From assembly GCF_005222785.1 (NCBI RefSeq), contig NZ_STGH01000001.1:496001-560000 (forward strand): a stretch of DNA of 64,000 nucleotides. Reading direction: 5' to 3'. The notes beneath the pieces were generated by a model. That model had not been told where the DNA came from and ran no database searches. It worked only from the letters and a program-made list of their open reading frames with translations. The DNA comes from Rhodobacter sp. SY28-1. GTDB lineage: Bacteria; Pseudomonadota; Alphaproteobacteria; Rhodobacterales; Rhodobacteraceae. Position numbers and translations under genes: made by a program. Positions 19,396 through 27,402 of the stretch are shown piece after piece. Every line of letters starts with the position of its first letter. Positions within the stretch are counted from its first letter, which is position 1.

Positions 19396-19626
19396 GCCCC
19401 CATCTGTAGCAGGCGGCTCCGAGTCGGGGAAGAACGAAACAAGACTTATCCCGGGCATGGAGCGCTGCCTTCTTCCCTTTTTCGTGTCGCCCGAAAAACG
19501 GGCTGTCCGATCAAATCTTGGGCGGCGTTGTGCGTCACTGTCGGTTCACCCGACCCGGAAAACGCTTCTGCCTTTCGTCGACCTGCGTTCCCTCACCAAC
19601 TCGGTCGACCCAAGTGACCGGCTGCC

Positions 19627-20208
19627 ATGAAACCACTTGCCATCATCGTCGTCGAACCGGACCGCGAGCGCGCCCTGCGCATCGTGGACGGCCTGCGCGC
19701 CTCGGGCGATCACGAAATAACGGTGATTTCAGAAGCGACCGGCCTGGCACGGCGCATTGCCGAGCACAACCCCGACATCGTGCTGATCGACGTGGCCGAC
19801 CCGTCGCGCGATGTGCTGGAGGACCTGGCGCTGGTGTCCGGCCCGATGGAGCGGCCCGTCGCGATGTTCGTCGACCGGTCGGATGAGCAGATGACCCGGG
19901 CGGCGATCGAGGCCGGGGTGTCGGCCTATGTCGTGGATGGGCTGCAGCCGGACCGGATCAAGCCGATCCTCGACGCGGCGATTGCCCGGTTTCACATGTT
20001 CCACAAGATGCGGGCCGAGCTGGCGGCGACCAAGGCCGCGCTGGAGGAACGCAAGATCATCGACCGGGCCAAGGCGATCCTGATGAAGGCGCGGGGGATT
20101 GACGAAGAGGCGGCCTATGCGCTGCTGCGCAAGACGGCGATGGACCAGAACCGCCGGATGGCCGACATTGCGCAACAGCTGGTGATGGCGGCGGGGCTTT
20201 TGACATGA
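19627..20208 (+). CDS. nasT: ANTAR-domain antiterminator NasT
   Basis: The 193-residue protein has a receiver-like N-terminal domain with Asp55 (IVLIDVAD) but no T-K-P motif (the region reads VDGLQ), so phosphorylation is not expected to be the main signal. A coiled-coil linker leads to the ANTAR RNA-binding domain (EERKIIDRAKAILMKARGID through ADIAQQLVMAAGLL). NasT binds paired hexaloop hairpins and prevents terminator folding in nitrate assimilation leaders; NasS holds it inactive without nitrate or nitrite. nasS overlaps by 4 bp. The 231 bp upstream (19396-19626) hold a GCCCG-AAAAA-CGGGC hairpin and no gene. Confidence 0.9.
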   Translation: MKPLAIIVVEPDRERALRIVDGLRASGDHEITVISEATGLARRIAEHNPDIVLIDVADPSRDVLEDLALVSGPMERPVAMFVDRSDEQMTRAAIEAGVSAYVVDGLQPDRIKPILDAAIARFHMFHKMRAELAATKAALEERKIIDRAKAILMKARGIDEEAAYALLRKTAMDQNRRMADIAQQLVMAAGLLT

Positions 20209-21380
20209 GCTTGACGCCGCTTCGCCTGGGCTATGTGCCGCTGACCGATGCCGCCCCGCTGATCGTGGCGGCCGAACTGGGCTTTGCGGCCGAGGAAGGT
20301 CTGTCGCTGGACCTGATCCGCCTACAAAGCTGGGCGCAAAGCCGCGACATGCTAGGCTTGGGCGCGATCGACGCGGCGCATATGTTGGTGCCGTTGCCGA
20401 TTGCGCAGGCTTTGAGGTTGGGCCCGGACTACCCGCGGTTCGAGCTTGTGATGGTGCTGTCGGTCGGCGGTCAGGCCATCGCAGTCAGCGCGGCGCTGGC
20501 CGAGGCGATGCGGGCCGGGGGGCACGGGTTCGGCTTTGGCGACCCGGTTGCGGCGCGGCAGGCGCTTGCGGCGGTGGTGCCCGGCATGTTGCGCGTCGGT
20601 GTTCCCTTCCCGTTTTCGACGCAGGCCGAGTTGGTGCGGCGCTGGCTGGCGGGCAGCGATCTGGACCGGCGCTTTTCAATACATACGGTGCCGCCGCCCT
20701 TGATGGCCGATGCACTGGCGACAGGCGAGGTCGATGCCTTCTGCGTGGGTGAGCCGTGGGCGTCCTATGCCGTGGAACGAGGTGTGGGGGCGCTGGTGCT
20801 GGCGGGGCGGTCAATCTGGGCCTCGCCGCCGGAAAAGGGGCTGGTCCTGACCCGTGACTTTGCCGAAGGCCGACCCGAGGAGACCGGGCGGTTGATGCGC
20901 GCGGTCTGGCGGGCCTGCCGCTGGCTGGATGTGCCAGAGAATAGGACAACGGCGGCGGAAATCCTGTCGCGGGCGGAGTATCTGAACTTGCCACCGGAAC
21001 TGAGCGAGCGCGGCTTGATGGACCGCCTGCATGTCAGCGCGCAGGGCGAGGTGCGGCAATATCCCGGATTCATCCGGTTTCATGCGGGGGCGGCGAATTT
21101 CCCATGGCGCAGTCTGGCGGCGCTGTACGCGCGCCGGATTGCTGGGTTGCACGGGCTGGACGAGGCAACGGCGATGGAAGCGGCGATGGCCTGTTTCCGG
21201 ACCGATCTTTACCGCCAGCATCTGCGGTCGGCGGGGGCGGATTTGCCCGGAGCCTCGGCCAAGATCGAGGGGGCGATGGCGCATCCGACCGCCGTTGCCT
21301 CGGAAAAAGGGCAGATGATTCTGGGGTCGGATGCGTTCTTCGACGGCGAGACGTTCGAGCCGCCGTTTGTCGGGCGCTGA
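20205..21380 (+). CDS. nasS: Nitrate/nitrite sensor NasS (NrtA-like, cytoplasmic)
   Basis: The 391-residue protein has the NrtA/CmpA periplasmic-binding fold (LGYVPLTDAAPLIVAAELGF, VGEPWASYAVERGVG) but no signal peptide, so it stays in the cytoplasm. It is translationally coupled to nasT. In Paracoccus and Azotobacter NasS binds nitrate or nitrite and then frees NasT. Similarity in layout to NrtA at 21652 indicates a duplication in which one copy became a sensor. Confidence 0.88.
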   Translation: MSLTPLRLGYVPLTDAAPLIVAAELGFAAEEGLSLDLIRLQSWAQSRDMLGLGAIDAAHMLVPLPIAQALRLGPDYPRFELVMVLSVGGQAIAVSAALAEAMRAGGHGFGFGDPVAARQALAAVVPGMLRVGVPFPFSTQAELVRRWLAGSDLDRRFSIHTVPPPLMADALATGEVDAFCVGEPWASYAVERGVGALVLAGRSIWASPPEKGLVLTRDFAEGRPEETGRLMRAVWRACRWLDVPENRTTAAEILSRAEYLNLPPELSERGLMDRLHVSAQGEVRQYPGFIRFHAGAANFPWRSLAALYARRIAGLHGLDEATAMEAAMACFRTDLYRQHLRSAGADLPGASAKIEGAMAHPTAVASEKGQMILGSDAFFDGETFEPPFVGR

Positions 21381-21488
21381 AGTTTTGGGCGGCGGCGGTC
21401 CGAACTGCGGAAATCTGATGCTGCAACTGCGATACTGCATTGCAGCGCTTGACGGGGCGCGGTGCGGGACGGCACTCTGAACCCAAGC

Positions 21489-21534
21489 GAAGGGCAACGA
21501 GGTCCTTCCGTGCCGATCACCGCAAGGATGCGGT
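21489..21534 (+). promoter_or_regulatory. NasT (ANTAR) target: paired hexaloop hairpins P1 and P2
   Basis: P1 (21489-21508) is a 7-bp stem GAAGGGC/GUCCUUC (one G-U pair) closing hexaloop AACGAG. A 10-nt linker precedes P2 (21519-21534), a 5-bp stem ACCGC/GCGGU closing hexaloop AAGGAU. Both loops have A at position 1 and G at position 4, the known ANTAR recognition pattern. The left arm of P2 (CACCGCAA, 21518-21525) is fully complementary to TTGCGGTG at 21581-21588, so P2 and the terminator exclude one another. Confidence 0.85.
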
Positions 21535-21553
21535 TCCCCGCTATGGCAACGAC

Positions 21554-21595
21554 GCCACCGATCCCGACACCTGTCGGCGATTGCGGTGGCTTTTT
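21554..21595 (+). terminator. Leader terminator controlled by NasT, upstream of nrtA
   Basis: An outer stem GCCACCG (21554-21560) with CGGTGGC (21584-21590) encloses an inner CCGAC/GTCGG hairpin and is followed by five T residues (21591-21595). It lies 56 bp before nrtA, so termination here would stop the whole nrtABD-nirBD-nasA operon unless NasT stabilises P1-P2. Confidence 0.82.
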
Positions 21596-21651
21596 GCCGT
21601 TCAACCCAGCCGTCTCCCCCTTTTGCCGGGGCTTGCCAGAGGACCTGATCG

Positions 21652-22941
21652 ATGACCCTGACCCTTCCCTCACGCCGCACCTTCCTGAAATCCGCCGCCA
21701 ATCTGGCCGCCACTGTCGCCGCCGCAAAACTCGCCTTGCCGGGCGGCGCCTGGGCGGCAACGGCCACGCCCGAAGTGACCGGCTGCAAGCTGGGCTACAT
21801 CGCCCTGACCGACAGCGCGCCTCTGATCATCGCGTCAGAGAAGGGCCTGTTCGCCAAGCACGGCATGCCGGATGTGCTGGTGGAAAAGCAGGCCAGCTGG
21901 GGGGCCACGCGCGACAACATGGCGCTGGGCGCGGCCAATGGCGGGATCGACGGCGGGCATATCCTGCGGCCCAAGGTGCATCTTTATGCGACCGGCAGCG
22001 TGATGCAGAACAACCAGCCCTTGCCGATGTACACGCTGTTGAACCTGAACGAGGATTGTCAGGGTCTGTCGGTCGCGCAGGCCCATGCCGAGACCGGGGT
22101 GGGGCTGGACAGCTCGCCCCTGAAAGAGGTGTTTGCGGCCAAGAAAGCTGCGGGTGCCGAAGTGCCGGTGGCGATGACCTTCCCGGGCGGCACGCATGAT
22201 CTGTGGATGCGCTACTGGCTGGCGGCGGGCGGGATCGACCCGACCAAGGATGTCGACCTGATCGTGGTGCCTCCGCCGCAGATGGTGGCCAACATGAAGG
22301 TCGGCAACATGGAGGCCTTCTGTGTCGGCGAGCCGTGGAACGAGCAGCTGGTCAACCAGGGCATCGGGTTCACCGCAGCGACGACGGGTGAGCTGTGGAA
22401 GCTGCATCCGGAAAAGGTGCTGGGGATGCGGGCGGACTGGGTGGATGCGAACCCCAATGCGACCGTCGCGCTGATGATGGCGGTGATGGAGGCGCAGATC
22501 TGGTGCGATGACGCGGCAAACAAGGACGAGATGGCCGAAATCGTCGGGCGGCGTCAGTGGTACAACGTGCCGGTCGCCGACATCATCGGGCGGATCAAGG
22601 GCGACATCAACTATGGCAACGGGCGCATGGTGTCGGACCCGTCGCTGGCGATGAAGTTCTGGCGGGGCGGGGCGACCTCGTTCCCGTGGAAGTCGCTGGA
22701 CAGCTGGTTCATCACCGAGAACAAGCGCTGGGGGTATCTGCCGGGCGATCTGGACACCAAGGCTTTGGTCGACGCGACGAACCGCAGCGATCTGTGGCTG
22801 CTGGCGGCGGCTGGGTTGGGGATCGACACGGCGGGGTTTGGGGACAGCCGGGGGGTAGAGACCTTCTTCGACGGCAAGAGTTTCGATCCGGCGAACCCCG
22901 ATGCCTACCTCGACAGCCTGTCGATCAAGGCAATGGCATAA
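21652..22941 (+). CDS. nrtA: Nitrate ABC transporter substrate-binding protein (NrtA)
   Basis: The 429-residue CmpA/NrtA family protein carries a Tat signal peptide: SRRTFLKSA at residues 7-15, a hydrophobic stretch and GGAWAATA. The mature part opens CKLGYIALTDSAPLIIASEK and holds the family features WGATRDNMALG, DGGHILRP and VGEPWNEQLVNQG. It delivers nitrate to NrtB in the periplasm. It is the first gene after the NasT-controlled leader. Confidence 0.9.
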   Translation: MTLTLPSRRTFLKSAANLAATVAAAKLALPGGAWAATATPEVTGCKLGYIALTDSAPLIIASEKGLFAKHGMPDVLVEKQASWGATRDNMALGAANGGIDGGHILRPKVHLYATGSVMQNNQPLPMYTLLNLNEDCQGLSVAQAHAETGVGLDSSPLKEVFAAKKAAGAEVPVAMTFPGGTHDLWMRYWLAAGGIDPTKDVDLIVVPPPQMVANMKVGNMEAFCVGEPWNEQLVNQGIGFTAATTGELWKLHPEKVLGMRADWVDANPNATVALMMAVMEAQIWCDDAANKDEMAEIVGRRQWYNVPVADIIGRIKGDINYGNGRMVSDPSLAMKFWRGGATSFPWKSLDSWFITENKRWGYLPGDLDTKALVDATNRSDLWLLAAAGLGIDTAGFGDSRGVETFFDGKSFDPANPDAYLDSLSIKAMA

Positions 22942-22953
22942 GGGGGCGGGGCG

Positions 22954-23838
22954 ATGTCTGTGACTGCGCTGAAACCCCGCGAGGTTCCTACTGCGCCATC
23001 GGCGGGACAGGTCCTGCCCCTGCCCGTGGTCGCCCGGCCAAAGCTGCGGCTGGCCGGTCTGGGCCGCCTCCTTGCGGAACGGGTCGCCCCGCCGGTGGTG
23101 GTGATGACCCTGCTTCTGGTGATCTGGCAGGTCGCCTTTTCAGGTGGAGGTTCGGGTCTCCCTGCCCCCACCGATGTATGGGAGCAGAGCCGCGAGCTTA
23201 TCCTCGACCCGTTCTTCGTCTACGGGTCCCAGGACATAGGCCTGGGCTGGCGGGTGCTGACCTCGCTGGAACGGGTGGCGTACGGGTTTGGGCTGGCGGC
23301 GGTGGTCGGCGTGCTGGTCGGTGCGGTGCTGGGTCAGTCGGCGCTGATGATGCGGGGGTTCGACCCGATCTTCCAGGTCCTGCGCACGGTGCCGCCCCTG
23401 GCCTGGTTGCCAATCAGCCTGGCGGCGTTCATGGACAGCCGCCCCTCGGCGATCTTCGTGATCTTCATCACCGCGATCTGGCCGATCATCATCAACACCG
23501 CCGCCGGGGTGCGCGCCATTCCGCAGGATTACCGGAACGTGGCCGCTGTCCTCCGGCTGAACCAGATCGAGTTCTTCTGGAAGATCATGGTCCCCTCGGC
23601 CGCGCCTTACATCTTTTCGGGGCTGCGCATCGGGGTCGGCCTCTCCTGGCTTGCCATCGTCGCGGCAGAAATGCTGACCGGCGGCGTCGGCATCGGGTTC
23701 TTCATCTGGGACGCGTGGAACTCCAGCCGCCTGACCGACATCATCGTCGCACTGGTCTACATCGGGGTGACCGGGTTCATCCTGGACCGGCTGGTCGGCT
23801 GGATCGGGCGCGTCGTGTCGCGCGGAACGGCGGAGTAG
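22954..23838 (+). CDS. nrtB: Nitrate ABC transporter permease (NrtB)
   Basis: The 294-residue inner-membrane protein has about six transmembrane segments, a cytoplasmic N-terminal tail of roughly 45 residues, and the BPD_transp_1 core. The EAA-type coupling loop lies around AVLRLNQIEFFWKIMVPSAA and contacts the ATPase. It sits 12 bp after nrtA and 5 bp before nrtD. It forms the nitrate channel with NrtA and NrtD. Confidence 0.9.
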   Translation: MSVTALKPREVPTAPSAGQVLPLPVVARPKLRLAGLGRLLAERVAPPVVVMTLLLVIWQVAFSGGGSGLPAPTDVWEQSRELILDPFFVYGSQDIGLGWRVLTSLERVAYGFGLAAVVGVLVGAVLGQSALMMRGFDPIFQVLRTVPPLAWLPISLAAFMDSRPSAIFVIFITAIWPIIINTAAGVRAIPQDYRNVAAVLRLNQIEFFWKIMVPSAAPYIFSGLRIGVGLSWLAIVAAEMLTGGVGIGFFIWDAWNSSRLTDIIVALVYIGVTGFILDRLVGWIGRVVSRGTAE

Positions 23839-23843
23839 GGGCC

Positions 23844-24644
23844 ATGGATCAAAGCTATCTCAAGATCGACCGCGTCTTCAAAAGCTTCTCGAAGGGCGCG
23901 AAGACGACCGAGGTTCTGGCCGATATCCGGCTGACCATCGACAAGGGTGAGTTCGTGTCGATCATCGGCCATTCCGGCTGCGGCAAGTCCACGCTTTTGA
24001 ACCTGGTCGCCGGGCTGACCGACGTCACCACGGGCGCGATCAAGCTGGAAGGGCGGGAAGTCAATGCTCCTGGCCCCGACCGCGCGGTAGTGTTCCAGAA
24101 CCATAGTCTGCTGCCCTGGCTGTCGGTCTATGACAACGTCAAGCTGGCGGTGACCAAGGTCTTTGGCGCGACGAAGACCAAGGCGGAACGGCACGACTGG
24201 ATCATGCAGAACCTGGACCTGGTGCAGATGACCCATGCCGCCGACAAGCGGCCCGGCGAAATCTCGGGCGGGATGCGGCAGCGGGTGGGCATCGCCCGCG
24301 CGCTGGCGATGGAACCGAAGATCCTCTTGTTGGACGAACCCTTCGGCGCACTGGATGCCTTGACCCGGGCGCATCTGCAGGACGCGGTGATGGATATCCA
24401 TGCTCGGCTGAAGAACACGATGATCATGATCACCCATGACGTTGACGAAGCCGTGCTTCTGGCCGACCGCATCGTGATGATGACCAACGGACCCGCCGCA
24501 TCCATCGGAGAGGTGCTCCCCGTCGCCATCCCCCGCCCGCGCGACCGGATCGCCTTGGCCAGCCACCCCGACTACGTCCGCGCCCGCGAGGCGGTGCTGC
24601 GGTTCCTGTACGAACGTCACCGTTTCGTCGAAGCGGCGGAGTAA
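23844..24644 (+). CDS. nrtD: Nitrate ABC transporter ATP-binding protein (NrtD)
   Basis: Starting at ATG 23844 (MDQSYLKIDRVFKSF), the protein has 266 residues; a far longer upstream frame inside nrtAB is spurious. It has Walker A GHSGCGKST, Q-loop VVFQNHSLLPW, the ABC signature ISGGMRQRVGIARAL, Walker B ILLLDEPFGALD and the switch His in MIMITHDVDEAVLLADR. No second ATPase or NrtC-type fusion is present, so NrtD probably works as a homodimer. Confidence 0.9.
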   Translation: MDQSYLKIDRVFKSFSKGAKTTEVLADIRLTIDKGEFVSIIGHSGCGKSTLLNLVAGLTDVTTGAIKLEGREVNAPGPDRAVVFQNHSLLPWLSVYDNVKLAVTKVFGATKTKAERHDWIMQNLDLVQMTHAADKRPGEISGGMRQRVGIARALAMEPKILLLDEPFGALDALTRAHLQDAVMDIHARLKNTMIMITHDVDEAVLLADRIVMMTNGPAASIGEVLPVAIPRPRDRIALASHPDYVRAREAVLRFLYERHRFVEAAE

Positions 24645-24649
24645 GTGAT

Positions 24650-27076
24650 ATGAAACAGAGACTTGTGGTGATCGGCGCGGGCATGGCCTCGGGCAGGATG
24701 CTGGAGCAGATCTTTGACGCGGGCGGCGATTTTGATGTCACCCTGTTCAACGCCGAACCGCGCGGCAACTACAACCGGCTGATGCTGTCGCCGGTGTTGT
24801 CGGGCGAAAAGACCTATGAGCAGATCGTCACCCATGACGCGGCATGGTACGAAAGCCACGGCGTCGACTGCCGCTTTGGCGAGTCGGTGGTCAAGATCGA
24901 CCGGGAAAACCGGGTGGTCTATTCGGCTGAAGGTGGAGTCCCCTACGACGCGCTGGTCATCGCCACGGGCTCGGCCCCGTTCATCATCCCGGTGCCGGGG
25001 AAAGACCTGAAAGGCGTCTGCACCTACCGCGACCTGGAAGACACCAACGCGATGATCGCGGCCAGCCGTCCGGGTGCCAAGGCCGTGGTGATCGGCGGCG
25101 GCCTTCTGGGGCTGGAAGCCGCGGCGGGCATGGCGGCGCGCGGGGCAGAGGTCACAGTGATCCACCTGATGGGCCATCTGATGGAACGTCAACTGGACCC
25201 GGCGGCTGGGTATCTCTTGCAGAAGGACCTGGAGGCGCGGGGCATCCGTGTCCATTGCAAGGGCGCGACCAAGGCGATCCTTGGCAAGGATCACGTCGAG
25301 GCGGTGCTGCTGGAGGACGGGACGGTCTACGACGCCGACCTCGTCTGCATGGCCGTCGGCATCCGGCCCGAAGTGCGCCTTGCCAATGACGCGCATCTGG
25401 AGGTCGGGCGTGGCATCACGGTGGACGAGCAGCTGCGCACGTCTGACCCGGCGATCTTCGCGCTGGGCGAATGTGTCGAACATGACAAGCAGCTCTTCGG
25501 CCTCGTCGCCCCCCTCTACGATCAGGCCAAGGTCCTGGCCGCGACCCTTTTGGGGCAAGAGACTGCGTTCAAGCCGGTGCAGACCGCGACCAAGCTGAAG
25601 GTCACCGGCGTCGACCTGTTCAGCGCGGGCGACTTTGCCGAAGGCCCGGGGCGCGAGGACATCGTGTTCCGCGATCCGGGGCGCGGGGTCTACAAGCGGC
25701 TGATCCTGGAAGGCGAGCATCTGATCGGCGCTGTCATGTACGGCGACACCGCCGACGGGTCGTGGTTCTTTGACCTGATCAAGCAGAAGAAGGATGTGTC
25801 TGACATCCGCGACACGCTGATCTTCGGCCCTGCCTTTGCCGGGGGGGCATCCGCAAACCCTTTGGCAGCCGTTGCAGCCTTGCCGCCTGAGGCGGAAATC
25901 TGTGGCTGCAACGGCGTCTGCAAGGGCAAGATCGTCAATGCCATCGAGGGCGGGGCTGTGACGCTGGATCTGGTGCGGGCGCAGACCAAGGCCAGTGCCT
26001 CGTGCGGCACCTGCACCGGGCTGGTGGAGCAGGTCATGGCGCTGACTCTGGGCGACGGGTTCACTGCCAATGCCAATCCGCCGATGTGCAAATGCACCGA
26101 CCACACGCATGAGGACGTGCGGCGGCTGATCAAGTCGCAGGGGTTGAAGTCGATCCCCGCGGTGATGCAGGAGCTGGGCTGGAAGACGGTGGGCGGCTGC
26201 GCCTCGTGCCGTCCCGCGCTGAACTATTACCTGCTGTCCGACTGGCCCTTGGAGTACCGCGACGACCGCCAGTCGCGGTTCGTCAACGAACGCAACCACG
26301 CCAACATCCAGAAGGACGGGACCTATTCGGTCGTACCCCGGATGTGGGGGGGTGTCACGACCGCCGCCGAACTGCGGGCGATTGCCGATGCGGCGGACCG
26401 CTATGCGGTGCCGATGATCAAGGTCACCGGGGGGCAGCGGATCGACCTGCTGGGCGTGCGGAAAGAGGACCTTCCGGCGATCTGGTCCGACTTCAACGCA
26501 GTGGGGATGGTGTCGGGTCATGCCTATGCCAAGGGTCTGCGGACAGTGAAGACCTGCGTGGGATCGGAGTTCTGCCGCTTTGGCACGCAGGATTCGACGG
26601 GGCTGGGCATCCAGCTGGAGAAGCTTCTGTGGGGCTCATGGACTCCGGCCAAGGTGAAGCTGGGGGTGTCGGGCTGTCCGAGGAACTGCGCCGAGGCGAC
26701 CTGCAAGGACATCGGGGTGGTCTGTGTGGACAGCGGCTATGAGATCAGCGTGGCGGGGGCGGCGGGCATGGACGTGAAGGAGACCGAGTTCCTGCGCAAG
26801 GCCTCGACCGAGGCCGAGGTGCTGGAAGTGGTGGCGGCGTTCACTCAACTGTACCGTGAGAACGCGCGCTACCTGCACCGGATCTACAAATGGGTGGCGA
26901 AGGTCGGGCTGGATTGGTGCCAGGAGCAGGTCGCTGACCCGGTGACGCGGCGCGCCTTGTACGACCGCTTCATACTCAGCCAGTCCGTCTACCAGACCGA
27001 CCCCTGGGCCGAACATGCCGCCACCCCGGCGGATTGGGCTCCGATTGCAGACCTGACCTTGAGGGCCGCCGAATGA
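24650..27076 (+). CDS. nirB: Assimilatory nitrite reductase large subunit (NirB/NasB)
   Basis: The 808-residue enzyme reduces nitrite to ammonium with NAD(P)H. Domains in order: FAD/NAD(P) pyridine nucleotide oxidoreductase (VVIGAGMASGRMLEQ; VVIGGGLLGLEAA), two BFD-like [2Fe-2S] segments (CGCNGVCKGKIV; CKCTDHTHEDV) and a C-terminal sirohaem-[4Fe-4S] reductase. Cluster cysteines lie near residues 637, 643, 677 and 681 (TCVGSEFCRFG and SGCPRNCAEATC). Length is typical. The stop overlaps the nirD start. Confidence 0.95.
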   Translation: MKQRLVVIGAGMASGRMLEQIFDAGGDFDVTLFNAEPRGNYNRLMLSPVLSGEKTYEQIVTHDAAWYESHGVDCRFGESVVKIDRENRVVYSAEGGVPYDALVIATGSAPFIIPVPGKDLKGVCTYRDLEDTNAMIAASRPGAKAVVIGGGLLGLEAAAGMAARGAEVTVIHLMGHLMERQLDPAAGYLLQKDLEARGIRVHCKGATKAILGKDHVEAVLLEDGTVYDADLVCMAVGIRPEVRLANDAHLEVGRGITVDEQLRTSDPAIFALGECVEHDKQLFGLVAPLYDQAKVLAATLLGQETAFKPVQTATKLKVTGVDLFSAGDFAEGPGREDIVFRDPGRGVYKRLILEGEHLIGAVMYGDTADGSWFFDLIKQKKDVSDIRDTLIFGPAFAGGASANPLAAVAALPPEAEICGCNGVCKGKIVNAIEGGAVTLDLVRAQTKASASCGTCTGLVEQVMALTLGDGFTANANPPMCKCTDHTHEDVRRLIKSQGLKSIPAVMQELGWKTVGGCASCRPALNYYLLSDWPLEYRDDRQSRFVNERNHANIQKDGTYSVVPRMWGGVTTAAELRAIADAADRYAVPMIKVTGGQRIDLLGVRKEDLPAIWSDFNAVGMVSGHAYAKGLRTVKTCVGSEFCRFGTQDSTGLGIQLEKLLWGSWTPAKVKLGVSGCPRNCAEATCKDIGVVCVDSGYEISVAGAAGMDVKETEFLRKASTEAEVLEVVAAFTQLYRENARYLHRIYKWVAKVGLDWCQEQVADPVTRRALYDRFILSQSVYQTDPWAEHAATPADWAPIADLTLRAAE

Positions 27077-27402
27077 GCCACTTCATCGACATCGCAGCCC
27101 TCGACGACATCCCCCGCCAAGGCGCGCGGGTGGTGAAAACCCAAGGTGGCTGTATCGCGGTCTTTCGCACCGCCGATGATCAGGTTTTTGCCATCGACGA
27201 CCGCTGCCCCCACAAAGGCGGCCCGCTGTCCGAGGGGATCGTGCATGGCACCTCCGTCACCTGCCCTTTGCATGCAGCGGTGTTTGATCTCACGACCGGG
27301 CAAGGCACGGACGACTGGCAGGTGAAAACCCATGCAGTGCGGGTGGAAGGCGGGCGGGTATTGCTGGACGCGGCTTTCCTTGCCCGGCGGTCGGCTGCAT
27401 GA
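27073..27402 (+). CDS. nirD: Nitrite reductase small subunit, Rieske type (NirD)
   Basis: The ATG at 27073 overlaps the nirB stop (ATGA) and gives 109 residues beginning MSHFIDIAALDDIPRQG. The Rieske [2Fe-2S] ligands are C-P-H and C-P-L-H in CPHKGGPLSEG and VTCPLHAAVFD. NirD partners NirB in electron transfer to the sirohaem site. A longer start at 27034 inside nirB is unlikely. The stop overlaps nasA by 4 bp. Confidence 0.92.
   Translation: MSHFIDIAALDDIPRQGARVVKTQGGCIAVFRTADDQVFAIDDRCPHKGGPLSEGIVHGTSVTCPLHAAVFDLTTGQGTDDWQVKTHAVRVEGGRVLLDAAFLARRSAA

Noticed and set aside
17605-19617. 670-residue plus-strand open frame opposite mutL
   Set aside because: mutL has every family motif on the other strand; this frame shows low-complexity composition and no domain.
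21423-21446. GCTGCAA/TTGCAGC inverted repeat after nasS as a terminator
   Set aside because: The stem has a 13-nt loop and no T-run; termination between nasS and nrtA is better explained by the hairpin at 21554-21595.
24617-26521. 634-residue minus-strand open frame opposite nirB
   Set aside because: nirB is unambiguous; the antisense frame is a high-GC shadow.
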